Below are positions 23,215 to 36,825 of a DNA stretch of 64,000 nucleotides, in pieces; the stretch's first letter is position 1, and every line of letters begins with the position of its first letter. The position numbers were made by a program, and so were the translations under genes. This DNA is from Diphasiastrum complanatum (taxonomy: Eukaryota > Streptophyta > Lycopodiopsida > Lycopodiales > Lycopodiaceae): the NCBI GenBank assembly GCA_029204225.1, contig CM055113.1, positions 32,735,363 to 32,799,362 of the forward strand, written 5' to 3'. The notes below the pieces were generated by a model. That model saw only the letters and a program-made list of their open reading frames with translations, was not told the origin of the DNA and ran no database searches.

Positions 23215-23775
23215 ACCACGACCCGTAAACCATCAAGTGCATCAACAACACTTTATACAAACTTCATATTGTATCAAATAAATAGGGCTCTTATTAATAG
23301 GAATGAGCAAATTAGACATCTGAATGAACAAGTTCAGAGCCTATCAACAAGTCAACACCATATCAATTGGAAGTTTTTATGAGTGAATGTAAGGAATGCA
23401 AATCGAATGTAGTCGAAGGATGCATACAATGTTGGGATAACTATTTTGATGTGCATAATATTGTGAAAAAAATTCAAGGCACTTTTCTTTGAAATTTTTT
23501 TATGCTGATTGATAATTCACTCATGTACGTCTTATGGATTTTAAAATGATTAACAAAGGATTTGACTAGTACAGTCAAGAGTTCACTAGTTTATTGAGCA
23601 AGGTGCCTTGTTTCACCCTAAGTTGGTGTGAAATTTTCATACAAAAAGGAACATACCTAGACGTGTCAAGATTGGCAAAACAATTTCTAACCATGAAACT
23701 AGTCAGATGCACATCATCAATGCATTATCATGATCTTCAAAATATTGAAAAGATGAAAAGATGTAAAAAAAATTG
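23215..23775 (+). pseudogene. possible Gypsy gag fragment
   Basis: Frames contain MDLNYAPRPVNHQVHQQHF near 23198 and 'INKGFDxYSQEFTSLLSKVP' near 23550. The second resembles Gypsy gag text (YxQEFxxLxxKVP) and the YVQEFLDFLTKVP of the remnant near 2745. Stops break the frame. Assignment rests on one motif. Confidence 0.45.
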
Positions 23776-25064
23776 ATAACCTATTTTGCAAACATAACAA
23801 TGGCAAAAATCAGGGAATGGAACACTTAGATTCATGTACAAAAATCAAGTCACAACAATCACTAGGGAAAGGAATTAGTAGACACCAAATTTTCTCCTCC
23901 AATATCGCCACTAACATGAGGTATGAACAACAATAATCCTATTTAGAGGCTATAGTAGGACACATATTCCTAAATCAAGGTTCCATGCCCTAAATCCTAC
24001 CAATCCAACGTATGAATAGTCTAGATTGACTAGCTTGACAATTCTTGAATAGTTATGCATAGAATATGAAATAACCTTATGAAAATGTATTGGACCAACC
24101 CAACCCCTTCCACACACTTACACTTTGACTTTTGGTCAAAATTTTGGCGTCAAGTTGATATATGACAATTTGGACTATTCTTATTCACATTTCCCTCAAA
24201 TTCAACTTGGCCAAAAATCCACCATCCATAAACTTCTTTGATGAAGATCCATTTCCAAGTGTTATGAAGAGCTTACTTCCAAATATACCATTGATTTAGC
24301 TCTTGTTTCAAAACACCCCAAGGCTTCCATGTCTTCTTATGACCTTTAAAAGAATCCATACAAAAATAGCTGGTCCACAACATACTAGTACTTTGCATCA
24401 TATCTCTAAGCATCCCAACAACATGGTTTCTCCAATTTTTTATCATCAAGAAGCTACCGATCAATTTCCAATAGCCTCACTCCCAAACCACATGATAGGA
24501 TGTTAAGTAGAGAGAGAGAAAACTGGCAATCAATCACACAAATAGAGATTGGTAGTAGGACGAGTTTCTACAAGTAAACATAACCCCTATAGTGCCTATG
24601 CATGTGCCCATGCAAGCTTACTACATTCCTATATATGCAAGTCATTACTATTGATACTTTATATCATGTTAATAATCGTCCTAACCCATGCAATAGCTCC
24701 ACATATCATTAAATGTGTGACGAGAAGGTTATCAATTACATTTCTGGCCTAGTTTGAAATTACGAGGCATAACTAACAAACTCATACACTAGAGTACTGA
24801 ATACCCATGTCAAGGACCTAGAAGCTAAAATCCTAGCATAAATAGATATGCAATCATTAAATTTGTACTTAATGATTCTCTAAAAACAAGAACACTTGTT
24901 GAAAACACTCAATTACAATAATTTATGAGCAATTCAAGCAAAAAATTGAAATACTAGCAAAAATTGTCATAAATACTGCATAGATTCAATCACAATCAAT
25001 ATAGATATGGAGAACGCATATACACGTCAATGATTATTTCGAATTCTCTGAATCGGACATGGAC

Positions 25065-25117
<53 letters not shown>

Positions 25118-26220
25118 ATGCTATCCATGAAAATGAACTTTGAAGGCTACTACAACTATAATCAACTGAATATGCATTTATCATTAACATTTTTTAGATA
25201 AAGTATATGACATCATCACATCAATTCTCTCCCTTTTTGAAAAAATCCATTGAGGTTTTGAATTCTTGTCATTGATAAGACTCTTTGATGAAAAAAATCG
25301 ATGATGAAAATTGTTTCAACCATTAGGTTGAATTTCAAGCCATATATAAAAGTTGTTGCCTTTGATCCTATTTTATAAATAGTAGCTTTTATCCAATGAC
25401 TCGCGAAGGAATTTTTTCAAAGATAGTCAATTGGCTACAATAACCAATACCCACCAAAAAATTAGAACATAGGGTACTGGATGTGATGTCCAAGTGCAAT
25501 GATAGAAGTTGTATCCATTACTTCCATAACTGAACAAATTTTCACATGTTGGACAAAAGCACATTGGATTAAGCATATGTAAGCAAAGTATAGTTTTGTG
25601 TGAAAATAAACTAGACTAAATGTAGCGAAAATAGTGGCCTTATTACACCTTATTTATATCAAAGTACCAATTTATGGTTTTAGTGTTGAGTGTTCAAAGA
25701 ACACAACATTCCAATCTTTGTATGTATGTTGTGTTTTACGCATGTGCATTATGTGCCACCATGCATTAATCTTAACTATCAAATGTCATGCTTTACTCTT
25801 TAAGATTATTGTAAGTGTCATGCTCACACTTCAAGAGTTGTCCTTTCAAAACATGCACATCCATGAGTGCACCTAACATTTCAAGTCATTGACAAACTAA
25901 TAGTTATTTATTAAGGAAATCACTTAAGAATATTTCACATGAACATTAAACTTGAAAATACTCACACAAACGTCACAATATTGCCTTTACAAAGCAAGAT
26001 AAATTTTTTTGTGCCTATGAAACAACAAAATCGCTAACAAGCATTTGAGGTATTCTACATGTGTGATTTATAGCCCATTGTCATGGCTACATAGCCTACA
26101 CTATATTGTAGTCTTTGTGAGCTTTCTATGACTTCACAGTGGTAAGTCATGTGAAGCTAGTTAGGCATTGGAAACTTTATGTACTTAAAGTAGAATAAGA
26201 ATCACAATAACATATGGCAC
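23776..26220. other. unassigned AT-rich interval
   Basis: No gene, LTR edge or coding motif was found. It contains one clean CA microsatellite at 25068-25115. Confidence 0.4.
25068..25115. repeat. CA microsatellite
   Basis: About 24 perfect CA units. Confidence 0.97.
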
Positions 26221-26224
26221 AGAT

Positions 26225-26560
26225 TCCGACGTGGGGACGTATGTTCGAAAATTTTATAATCCGTCGTAATCCAACACGTCGAAATATGACATCCCAGTAA
26301 AAAATTCGAAAATCAGAGTTCGGCGATCGAGAAATATGGGCAGCAACCAATTTTTGAAAGGCACGTCGGAATCCGACATGTCGATTATGACATTCAAACA
26401 TGGATATGACCTGGCATGTTTTTTCAAAAAAAAATAAATACGGGTAATTCGACGTGGACATCGGATTTCGACGTCCACGTCGGCAATCAGAAAGCCTATC
26501 CACGACATCTGAGACCTGTCGTCCGGGCCTGGAATGGGCACGGACGTCGGATACTGATGC
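26225..26560. repeat. ACGTCG/CGACGT motif cluster
   Basis: At least eight copies of cgacgt, acgtcg or gacgtcc in both orientations within about 330 bp, often in the larger word tccgacgt or tcgacgtgg, in otherwise AT-rich DNA. Such clusters are typical of subterminal repeats bound by transposase in CACTA-like elements, and TNP2-like exons start 2.3 kb downstream. The functional link is inference. Confidence 0.6.
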
Positions 26561-26639
26561 ATTTTTAAGTTGTTGGATTTCGACATCTGTTTGGTTTTTC
26601 GTATTCACGCGATCCAGCACCTTCTCTCTCACTCTGTAT

Positions 26640-26750
26640 TTTTGCAGGTTGGAGCGTCTTTGGAGCGATTGAGGACGATTGAGGGCGATTGAGGATCAGT
26701 GCTTGAGGGCTTGAAGATCAGTGCTTGAAGATCAGTGTTCGAGGTTGGTG
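26640..26750. repeat. short tandem repeats GGACGATTGAG / GAAGATCAGTGCTT
   Basis: Three variants of gaggacgattgag run into three of gaagatcagtgcttga. They follow a possible splice acceptor tttttgcag at 26640. Confidence 0.7.
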
Positions 26751-26839
26751 CTTGATTTTTGTTTGTTTTGTTTTTTGTTTGTTTGTTTGAGGTTGGTGTT
26801 TGTTTGTTTGTTTTGAGAAGAGATAGAGAGTGTGAAAGA

Positions 26840-27432
<593 letters not shown>

Positions 27433-27929
27433 GTGTTTTGATTAAGATTTATAGTAGATGACTAGGTAGTGTTTGATGGTAATTGTATGTTTGATTTGTA
27501 TGTTTGAATTTGCTTATAATAATGGTTCAATTGTATAATATAGTGTTATTTTTTAATTGCTTGTGCATGTGACAAAAATATTCAAAAAAAGAGAGCAAGC
27601 ATTTAAAAAGTGAGCAATTGCACATTTGCACTTAAGCTTCGAGTGAGTTTACCGGTGAGTTTGTGTTGTTTCAAATTTTTTTATTATTGGAATATGTTAT
27701 CTAACATAGTAAGAAATTAAATGTAATTCATCATTTTCATTTTGTTGAAAGCAATATCTGTGAAAGTACTGTACTTTAGGACCAGAAATGGATCTACAAA
27801 AGATCCACAAGATTGATTGGATGCTCGTTTAACAATCTATCAAAAAACTAGACACAAAAAAGTTGATCTAGATTGGCAATTTGACAAACAACAAGAACTA
27901 ACAATCAAAAGCATTGATCAACATTGAAA

Positions 27930-28455
27930 TCCGAGCCCACACGTGTGTAATACAGGCTGTAGTACGGCCTTCAATGTGAGAAACGAGTAGAAATTGATTT
28001 GGTTTCATTTGGATCACAAAAACTCAATGTACATAGTGAACTAGCTTGAGATTGCCAATGAGCTCCAAAAAGTTTCTATCTTTTCACTATGGAGAGAGGG
28101 AATACATAGCAAATTCGACTTCCTTCTTGAAGTTAGGTGGATTTCCGACATGTAATAAGGAAGTTAACTCACTGTCCTTGACCTAAAATGAAACCCTAGC
28201 CTAGATCCTAGAGTTATGCTTGGTAGGTAGCTAGTTGGTCAAATTTTCACCCTAAACTTAGGTGTAGGTCCTATAATGTAGGGATGACCACCAAATAGAC
28301 ATGAACAACTCTCTTGACTTGACCTAACCTACATTAGGATGGGTTTCCCACGTGGCATCATGGCCTCACATGTGTGGAACCCACTTGTGTACACAATTTA
28401 CACTATTCTACATGGTTTTTGATCAAGCTAGATTTGCTAATTCTTCACAATATCG
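27930..28455 (-). repeat. diverged LTR related to element C
   Basis: On the minus strand it opens TGTGAAGAATTAGC and AATCTAGCTTGA, paralleling TGTTAAAAATTC and AATTCTAGCTTGA of LTR C, and later shares gaaggccgtact with an acacgtgtg word. Much of the middle is too diverged to align by eye, and no primer site was found. Confidence 0.45.
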
Positions 28456-28873
28456 TATTTTACCGCATACACTAGCAATTAGTTAATATGCAAAGGTGAA
28501 ATGTAGATAATTAAAATTCCCAATCCTAAGAAGGTGTGTAGCCCTTACTTTTCTCCCGTTAAAGACGAGGTTCTAATCTTTCCAACTTGCATGGAAAAAC
28601 CTATGCGCCGTAGGGAGGGAATATGTGGTGACATTCTGAAATAGGACATGACCACAAGGTTCGAGTATTATAATTATCACATTCAACTCTATCTATAAAA
28701 ATATACATAAAAAGTATTGTGATGAATATAAAAAAAAAATGAGTGCTAGTGAATTTAAGTATTAATAATCATAGATCATTCTCATCATTTACGTCATTCT
28801 CGTCATCACACAAGTTTTGATACTCATTTGAATCTAGGTCTAGGTATAATCGTAAATTTCCGATCGTGTCTCT

Positions 28874-29657
28874 TTAATGATGTGAGCTACTCCCATATTC
28901 AATCTCCTCTTCTTCTAATTCTATCTCATCCAAACGTGAGGGCCTCAAATTACCCCCAATTTGGTCTTGTACGATCATAGGAATTTCATCATTTTCATTT
29001 GTACCTTCTTCTCCCATCATTTCGACATCATTTGGAGTTTGGATGAGTGGTTCAGGTTCTTCCAAAACGTCGCCAAAATTGGATGGTGGTTCGTCGTGTG
29101 TATCCAATTCAACAATATCTTTTCCTTCAAGCACACGTTGTTTTCTTGCATTAAGTTGGATCACATACCACCATCTTGGGTCTATTTGATATGGATGGAA
29201 CATGATCTGCCAAAGAATTAAAAAAAAATTAAGTTAGTCTTATAAGATTGATATATAAATAATTGGATTGCGAATATTAATGACATTGAAATTTTAGAGT
29301 CTCACTTGTTCGCAATGTCGTGGCAATACTAAAGTGTCATGAGAGTCCATCGATATGCATTTTGCTGAGTTGATTTGAAAAAAACTTCGAGTTATCATTT
29401 CTAATCGTGGCGTTGCTTTCACGATAGATGACCTTAAACCATTTTATGTCAAAAATAAAGTATTTGTCGTTAGTCTCGTAATCAACTTCATAAATATGTT
29501 GCAGTGTGCCGACATAGTCTAGATCGTCCGAAATGACATTAGGGTCCCTCGCACTAGAACGACTCTCTTGTTGAAAGTTGGCCATTATACCACAATCATA
29601 TGTACGTTGCTTGTTGTCAACTCTCTCAACACGGTGATGGTGTCCATATGCCCACAT
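28874..29657 (-). pseudogene. CACTA TNP2-like transposase, C-terminal DUF4216 exons
   Basis: First exon (29657 to 29306) reads 'RVERVDNKQRTYDCGIMANF', 'DLDYVGTLQHIYEVDYETND', 'KYFIFDIKWFKVI', and after a frameshift DTLVLPRHCEQ, then a donor GTGAGA. A 99-bp intron ends tttggcag, and the next exon (29206-28874) starts IMFHPYQIDPRWWYVIQL and ends in an acidic tail. This is the DUF4216 layout that follows the DDE core in plant En/Spm (CACTA) transposases. The splice sites are clean, but the frameshift and missing catalytic core make it a remnant. Confidence 0.8.
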
Positions 29658-29748
29658 GGCAGTGTATGATGTATAGTGAAAAAAAAAAAAAACAAATGTG
29701 TGTAATTAGAAATACTATTCATATATTGAGTAGTACAAAAACAAAACT

Positions 29749-30075
29749 TCACAAAAACAATATTACACTAATCTTCCATCCACATCCACGAACAAATTCC
29801 CATTCTAATTCGATCACTTTTTCTCCGTTTTCGGATGCTTTTAGCATCGTATCAAAAACCCATTCATGAGAGCATTTTGAAAGTAAAGGCTTTAAAGGTT
29901 TGTCGTTCTCCAACGCCCTCCTTCTTCGATTGATATTTTTTCTTCGTTTCAATATTATGATTCTGTCCTTTTTGGCTTCTTCATACCTTGAAATCCACTT
30001 TTCCATTTGTCCACAATTATATAATATGAACGTGTCAATTTTCTCTTTTAATTGAGGTGAAAGTCTCTTTTGCAC
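29749..30075 (-). pseudogene. CACTA transposase segment upstream of DUF4216
   Basis: Encodes 'LSPQLKEKIDTFILYNCGQM', EKWISRYEEAKKD and 'MLKASENGEKVIELEWEFVR' GCG. The xxFILYNCxEx.. text resembles the end of the DUF4218 region that precedes DUF4216 in CACTA transposases. It lies in the expected place directly upstream of the DUF4216 exon and on the same strand. Confidence 0.6.
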
Positions 30076-30114
30076 ACAATTTCCTTGTGGTACTTCACCC
30101 TTAACACGTTCATC

Positions 30115-30442
30115 TTCTTCTTCACACTACATTTTTGGACTTGCAGGATGCAATTATGAGATTATTTCGGTGATATAAATTCCTTTACAAGCCAACTTTC
30201 TGCAATGATACCTTCTGGCCTTGTCTTTTGTCTCACAAAGCCCTTCAAAACTTTCATAAAGCGCTCAAGGTAGAACATCCATCTTGTGTTACTTATATTA
30301 CTTTGAAGACATCATCATATAACAAGCTTTGTCAAGGATGGGAATTTTGATATGTGATGCCTTAAATTTTGTCAATACATTTATCATGACCATTCATGTC
30401 AAAGAGCTTGATTTTCGTTTAGGAACCTCTATAATAGCTACT
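30115..30442. other. CACTA flank, nothing further seen
   Basis: No coding motif found. May be decayed upstream exons of the TNP2-like gene. Confidence 0.3.
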
Positions 30443-30457
30443 TCAACAACGTCTATG

Positions 30458-30544
30458 CTTCTTGGTTTCCAAGAGGAGGCTCGAACCTGGGACCAAAGAA
30501 ACTTTGGATGCCAAGCCAACCAACTGAGCCAACCCCGTTGGGTG
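30458..30544 (-). mobile_element. tRNA-derived SINE, copy 2 (87 bp)
   Basis: Perfect 15-bp target duplications tcaacaacgtctatg at 30443-30457 and 30545-30559. On the minus strand it reads CCAACGGGGTTGG, A box TGGCTCAGTTGG, a hairpin CCAAAGTTTCTTTGG in the anticodon-arm position, then B box GGTTCGAGCC, ending CTTGGAAACCAAG. The whole insert is tRNA-sized, with neither a 3' body nor poly-A. This is the better preserved of the two copies; the consensus A and B boxes are intact. Confidence 0.88.
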
Positions 30545-31247
30545 TCAACAACGTCTATGACTGTGTAGGTAAACAATGCAGAGATTGGGTGGTCGTGCCT
30601 TCCTGATAAAGTGCTAGATATGAAAAAAGTGTTGGACACGGAGAAGAATGTTCGCTGCCCTAGAAATCGCGTTGCCACAAAGTGCATTGGATACCTTCGA
30701 AGAGAGAGGCTTTTTATAAGAGAAATTGTCACGATGCCCTATCTCAGCCATGTTGCCTTTCAGAAAAATGTAAATCTGACAATGGATACAGAGATTTGTA
30801 GCAAGCGAGAACCGGGAAGTGATTGGTGAAGCGAGGCGATCGACGGGGACGGATGAATGGGGGTGAGATTGTTGGCACAACAACTAGCAAGAGGTTTAAG
30901 GTTGGTGAAGTCGGTTGAAGTTGAGATTAGCTCCCGGTTTCCGAGCAGATTGAGGTTCATTTTGAAGAGTTGTGATAATAATTCGACGAAAACCTTGGCT
31001 GCTGGTTTGAGCGTAATGAGCAGAAAAATGCGAGAATCTTCTTGTTCTGTTTTGCTTGCAGGATCAGGTATACCATCGCAGCAGCCAGAGTATCGTTGAG
31101 GATCAAGGCTTTGATACCAAGCCAATACACAAGATCAATATCAATCATAACAAACACCAGCTGATGGTGGTGCGCTTCTTCTGGTGTTCTTTGCTCTTCT
31201 AGTTTCTAGTTCTTGGTGCCTCTAGTCTTCTGGCTTCTGGTACATAG

Positions 31248-31375
31248 TTGAATTGCGTCGGATTGAGGCTTCCAAGGATGTTGCTGCTGCTCTTGCAAGG
31301 AACCCAAATGTTGCATATGTACCATCTGGTAACAAGATGCTACTGGGGATGAATCCACAGTTTGGAGGTCGTTGA
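31248..31375 (+). CDS. prohibitin C-terminal exon (partial gene)
   Basis: After a splice acceptor tacatag the frame reads VELRRIEASKDVAAALAR, NPNVAYVPSG, NKMLLGMNPQFGGR and stop. Prohibitin 1-type proteins end in the same pattern (ELR.lEAa.diA..L.rs.N..YlPaG..vLl). Prohibitin is an inner-mitochondrial-membrane SPFH scaffold; this segment is its C-terminal coiled-coil tail. The exon is intact with a phase-consistent acceptor, but no upstream prohibitin exon is visible in the 1 kb before it, where unrelated frames and a SINE lie. It is either the last exon of a gene with a long intron or a captured fragment. Confidence 0.8.
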
Positions 31376-31650
31376 TAAATGGAGCAAACTCTCATGCTTT
31401 TCAAAGGATACTCGTGTTAAGAAATGGTGGCTGCGTCAGATTGAGACTCATATCATCCCAACAACAGGGAAGTTCAAGCAATTAATGCTTTGCTTCGATC
31501 TGCTTTTCTGGACAGAACGAGAATGGGCTCCATTGAGGATATACTGTACAAATATCCTTTGAATTTCTATTCGAGACAGAAAGTTTGGGTGAATTTTGCC
31601 AATGTATAATCTTTTCTAAGGCAAGTGCGTTCCTATGTAGTTCTGTCAAT

Positions 31651-32177
31651 ATGGTTTCTCAAGAATCTTCTCATCCTTTGCAACTCCCGGATTTCAATCC
31701 TCTTGCTCGACGTGGAGAAAAGAGACCTGCTGCCCCTTCGGAGCATCCTTCTAGTGCTTCCCCTTCTTGCGCGCGTCGTGAGGCCCACCATGATGTTGCG
31801 GATTCCTTGCTTGTCTCCTCTGGCCAGGTGGTGCCATACTGTCCGCCCCATCTTCGCCATCAGCTTTCTTCCTCTCTTTCTGTTTCTCAGCTTTCTCCTT
31901 CTTCCTCTTCTCGCCCCCGTGTTCCATGTGCAGGCTGTGGTTGCCTTTATGTGCAAGGTGCCGGTCTTTTTCGCCATCATAACGCTTGCTCTGCTTTTCG
32001 TCAACAACTCGCATTAACCAATGTCGACCTTGCACCTCATCCTGCTCCCATTTCGCCACCTAACTCGGCTTGGACAAGGATTCGCTCCCTTGATATTTTG
32101 ACCACTTTTCACTTGGGTTTTCCTCGTCCTCGTCTTAATGCACACATTCCCTTTGCCTTGCGCTTAGACGTCCAGCT
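31651..32177 (+). pseudogene. non-LTR element N-terminus with zinc finger
   Basis: Begins MVSQESSHPLQLPDFN at 31651. A Pro/Ser-rich stretch is followed by a finger with spacing C-x2-C-x11-H-x4-C, the kind of N-terminal DNA-binding finger seen in R2-like elements. The frame shifts near 32175 to the next segment. Confidence 0.8.
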
Positions 32178-33497
32178 TTGTCCTTACCTTTGTCTCGTCT
32201 GGCTTCCAACCCTTCTGATATTGCAGCTTGGCATGCCTTTTTGCTTTTTCCTCTCTGGTGTTTGCCTCTGCCTCCTCGGGGTGCTGGTCATAGGGAAACT
32301 AAAAACAGGATTCGTCACTTTATGTCAGGAGATTGGGAAAATCTGCAAGAAGAGCATTTCCTTTGTTGTCACGCGCTTGCTGCTCAGCAGGATTCGACTT
32401 CGGATGGTGTTTCTATACCCCATGTTCATCGTCGGTTGTGTCGTTGTGTTTTACTTGGGCAAGTGGGTGAGTATTCTCGTGCAGCTCGTGCTCTAGCTCC
32501 TACAAGTCCAGCTACTCCTTCTGCTGCCACCCTTCAGGCTTTGGAGCTTCTTCACCCACCGGCAAATGACTCCCTTCCTTCTTTTGTTGAGGACTTTGAA
32601 CCTGATTCCGATTTGTAGCTCTCAGAATCTCATTTTCTTAATGCTTTTCTACGCAGCCCTCATTTGTCAACTAAGGGTCCTTCTAGTATGGTTTTCGAGC
32701 ATCTTCGTGACTATTTTTCTCCTGATGACTCTGCTAGCGGGTTTGGTTTGCTTTTTTAAGTTTGCTCTTCCGTAGCATGTGGCCGTATTCCTCTTTCTAT
32801 TGCACGTATTCTTGGTGCTGCTCGTTTGATAGCCTTGGAAAAGCCTGGCGGTGGAGTGCGTCCCATTGTTGTTGGAGAGGTTTTATACAGATTGGTTTCT
32901 AAGGCTCTTGGTTTTCAGCTTCGTGATAGTTTTCATGACCACCTGTTTCCTCATCAGTTTGGTTGTGCTACTCCTGGCGGTTGTGAGACAATCATACATG
33001 CTTTGCGTGCTACCTTGGATCTTCATCCAGATTGGGTTGTCCTTCAGGTGGATGTTAAAAATGCTTTCAATTCTGTTTCCCGAGGGGCCATTTTCCAAGA
33101 ACTTCGGACGGCTCACGGTCCTCTCGCTCAGCTCATCCCGTTTTTTCGCTCTTTTTATTCCATGGATGCGCCTCTATATTTCAGTCATGCTTCTCGCTCA
33201 GGTGATGTTTCGATTATCTCGTCTGCTGATGATATCAGACAAGGTGATCCCTTGGGTGGTGTTCTTTTTGCTTTGGCGCACTTTCGGGCATTGTGTGCTT
33301 CTTCTGCTGCTTTTCCTTCTTGTTTGTTTCCCTCTATTGCTGATGACACACATATTGTGGGACCTGCTAATGATGTCTTTCCGGCTTTCCTACATTTCTC
33401 TCAGCAACTTTCGGCTTTGGGCCTCACTGTCAATCCCTCTAAGTGCGTTGTTTGGTGTCCTCAGGGCCTCCTTCCTGAGCTTCAATACTCCGGTTGA
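32178..33497 (+). pseudogene. non-LTR element reverse transcriptase
   Basis: One frame with two stops (near 32616 and 32757). Motifs: 'ALEKPGGGVRPIVVGEVLYR' at the fingers, motif A VDVKNAFNSVSR near 33050, motif B RQGDPLGGVLFAL near 33240, and motif C IADDTHIVG near 33337 with both catalytic Asp. These residues are preserved although the ORF is broken. Confidence 0.93.
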
Positions 33498-34768
33498 TGG
33501 GATTAGAGTGCTTGGTATTCCTATAGGTTTCTCGAATTTTGTGGCTTCCTCTTTGCGGGACACTTTGGGCGCGCATCTTCGTCACGCTGATCTGCTACCA
33601 AAGCTTGGCAATGCTCAAGTTGCTCTAGGGATTCTCACTCAATGCTTCGCTCAACGGCCAAGTTATATTCTACGGTGTGTTCCTCCCTCTCTTGATGTTT
33701 TGGCTTTGCTACAGGATTTCGATAATACTTTATCAGATATTCTGGGTCGCTTGATGGGTTCAGAATCCTTTCGTATTCCCAATGGTCAGTTCGTTAAGCG
33801 ACAAGTCTCTCTTCCCGCTTCGTCCGGAGGTATTGGTCTTTCTTGCACAGCTTCTATTGCTCCAGCTGCTTTTATGTGAAGTTGGGCCCTTGTTGCCTCT
33901 GCACTTATCTCTCGGTTTCAGCAGGACAACAAGCCCATTCTTCTCGATTCAGTAGCTCATGTGGAAACATGCATTCTTCCTTTCCAACAACATCTTCGTG
34001 CGGCCAAGGATCTCATTCCTCCACCTGTGCGAGCTTCTTTGCCTCCCTTTGAGTGTTTGCTTAGCCATCAGCGTGCTCATTTTTAGAACTATCTTTTGGA
34101 GCGCTTCCACTCACATGCTTTCACTCAGCTTCTCAGTGATTCACCTTCCGATGAGACTCGGGCTCGCCTTTTGTCTTGTGCAGGCCCGGGTGCTGGTGTT
34201 TGGCTTGTTGTGCGCCCCGTTGTTCCCCACTTGCGCCTTTCTTCAGAGTTGTTTCTCACCGCTCTTCGGGTTAGGTTGGGTCTCCCTCATCCAGTGCTAG
34301 CAGGTTTGACAAAATGTTCCTGTGGTCACCCTGTTGATCCTATTGGCACTCATCTCATGCGTTGCCCTTTTGGCGGAGAGCGCACTGCGACTCATGATTC
34401 CATTCGTGACGTATTGGCATCTATTTCTCGTGAGTGCGGCTTTCATGTTGTTCGGGAGTAGACCCACATCTTGCCTATGTCCGATTCACAGTCGCCTCGG
34501 CGTCAAGTTGATCTTGTTCTTTCGCGCGAGGGGATTCGCACGCTTGGGGATGTTGTTGTTGCTAATCCTTCGCGGCCTGACCTCCTTCGTCGTGTTTCAA
34601 CTACTCAGGGTGCCGTTGCTTCTCATGTAGCTCTAGATAAAGAGCGAGATTATTCACATCGCACTCCTGGAGAAGGCTTTATCCCTTTTGCTTTGGAAAC
34701 ATATCGGTGTCTGCATAAGAAATTCGATGATTTTCTATCATCCTGTGCAGGTTTTGCAGCGAAACATA
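33470..34768 (+). pseudogene. non-LTR element linker, zinc knuckle and endonuclease
   Basis: Continues in another frame with stops at 33877, 34084 and 34459. After the thumb ('RVLGIPIGFSNFVASSLRD') come 'HSHAFTQLLSDSPSDETRAR', the knuckle and the nuclease. Asp residues in QVDLVLS and GDVVV are in the usual PD..D places. The reading frame continues as '[20 protein letters not shown]' until 34768. Confidence 0.9.
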
Positions 34769-36759
<1,991 letters not shown>

Positions 36760-36825
36760 CACTCAGATTTCAATAGAAATGTGTGTGAATTTTGGCACAA
36801 AAGTACAACTGATCTCATTCTAATG

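Larger units (their letters stand above)
31651..34768 (+). mobile_element. non-LTR retrotransposon with restriction-like endonuclease
   Basis: Near-full-length single-ORF element. N-terminal zinc finger CAGCGCLYVQGAGLFRHHNAC-type near 31930, spacer, reverse transcriptase (32.8-33.5 kb), thumb and linker, a CCHC knuckle (CSCG..GTHLMRC near 34315) and a PD-(D/E)XK-like endonuclease ([18 protein letters not shown] near 34500). This order defines the R2-like, RLE-encoding superfamily, in which the endonuclease nicks DNA and RT primes there. Two frameshifts (near 32175 and 33480) and five in-frame stops inactivate it. The 3' end is lost: the frame runs into an AT microsatellite. The copy at 16.6 kb supplies the missing C-terminus. 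Confidence 0.92.

Noticed and set aside
24996-25190. Cys-Val repeat frame on the minus strand
   Set aside because: CA microsatellite artefact.
31585-31650. Extending the non-LTR ORF upstream of 31651
   Set aside because: The added residues are unlike the rest, and 31651 is followed at once by the Ser/Pro-rich N-terminus.
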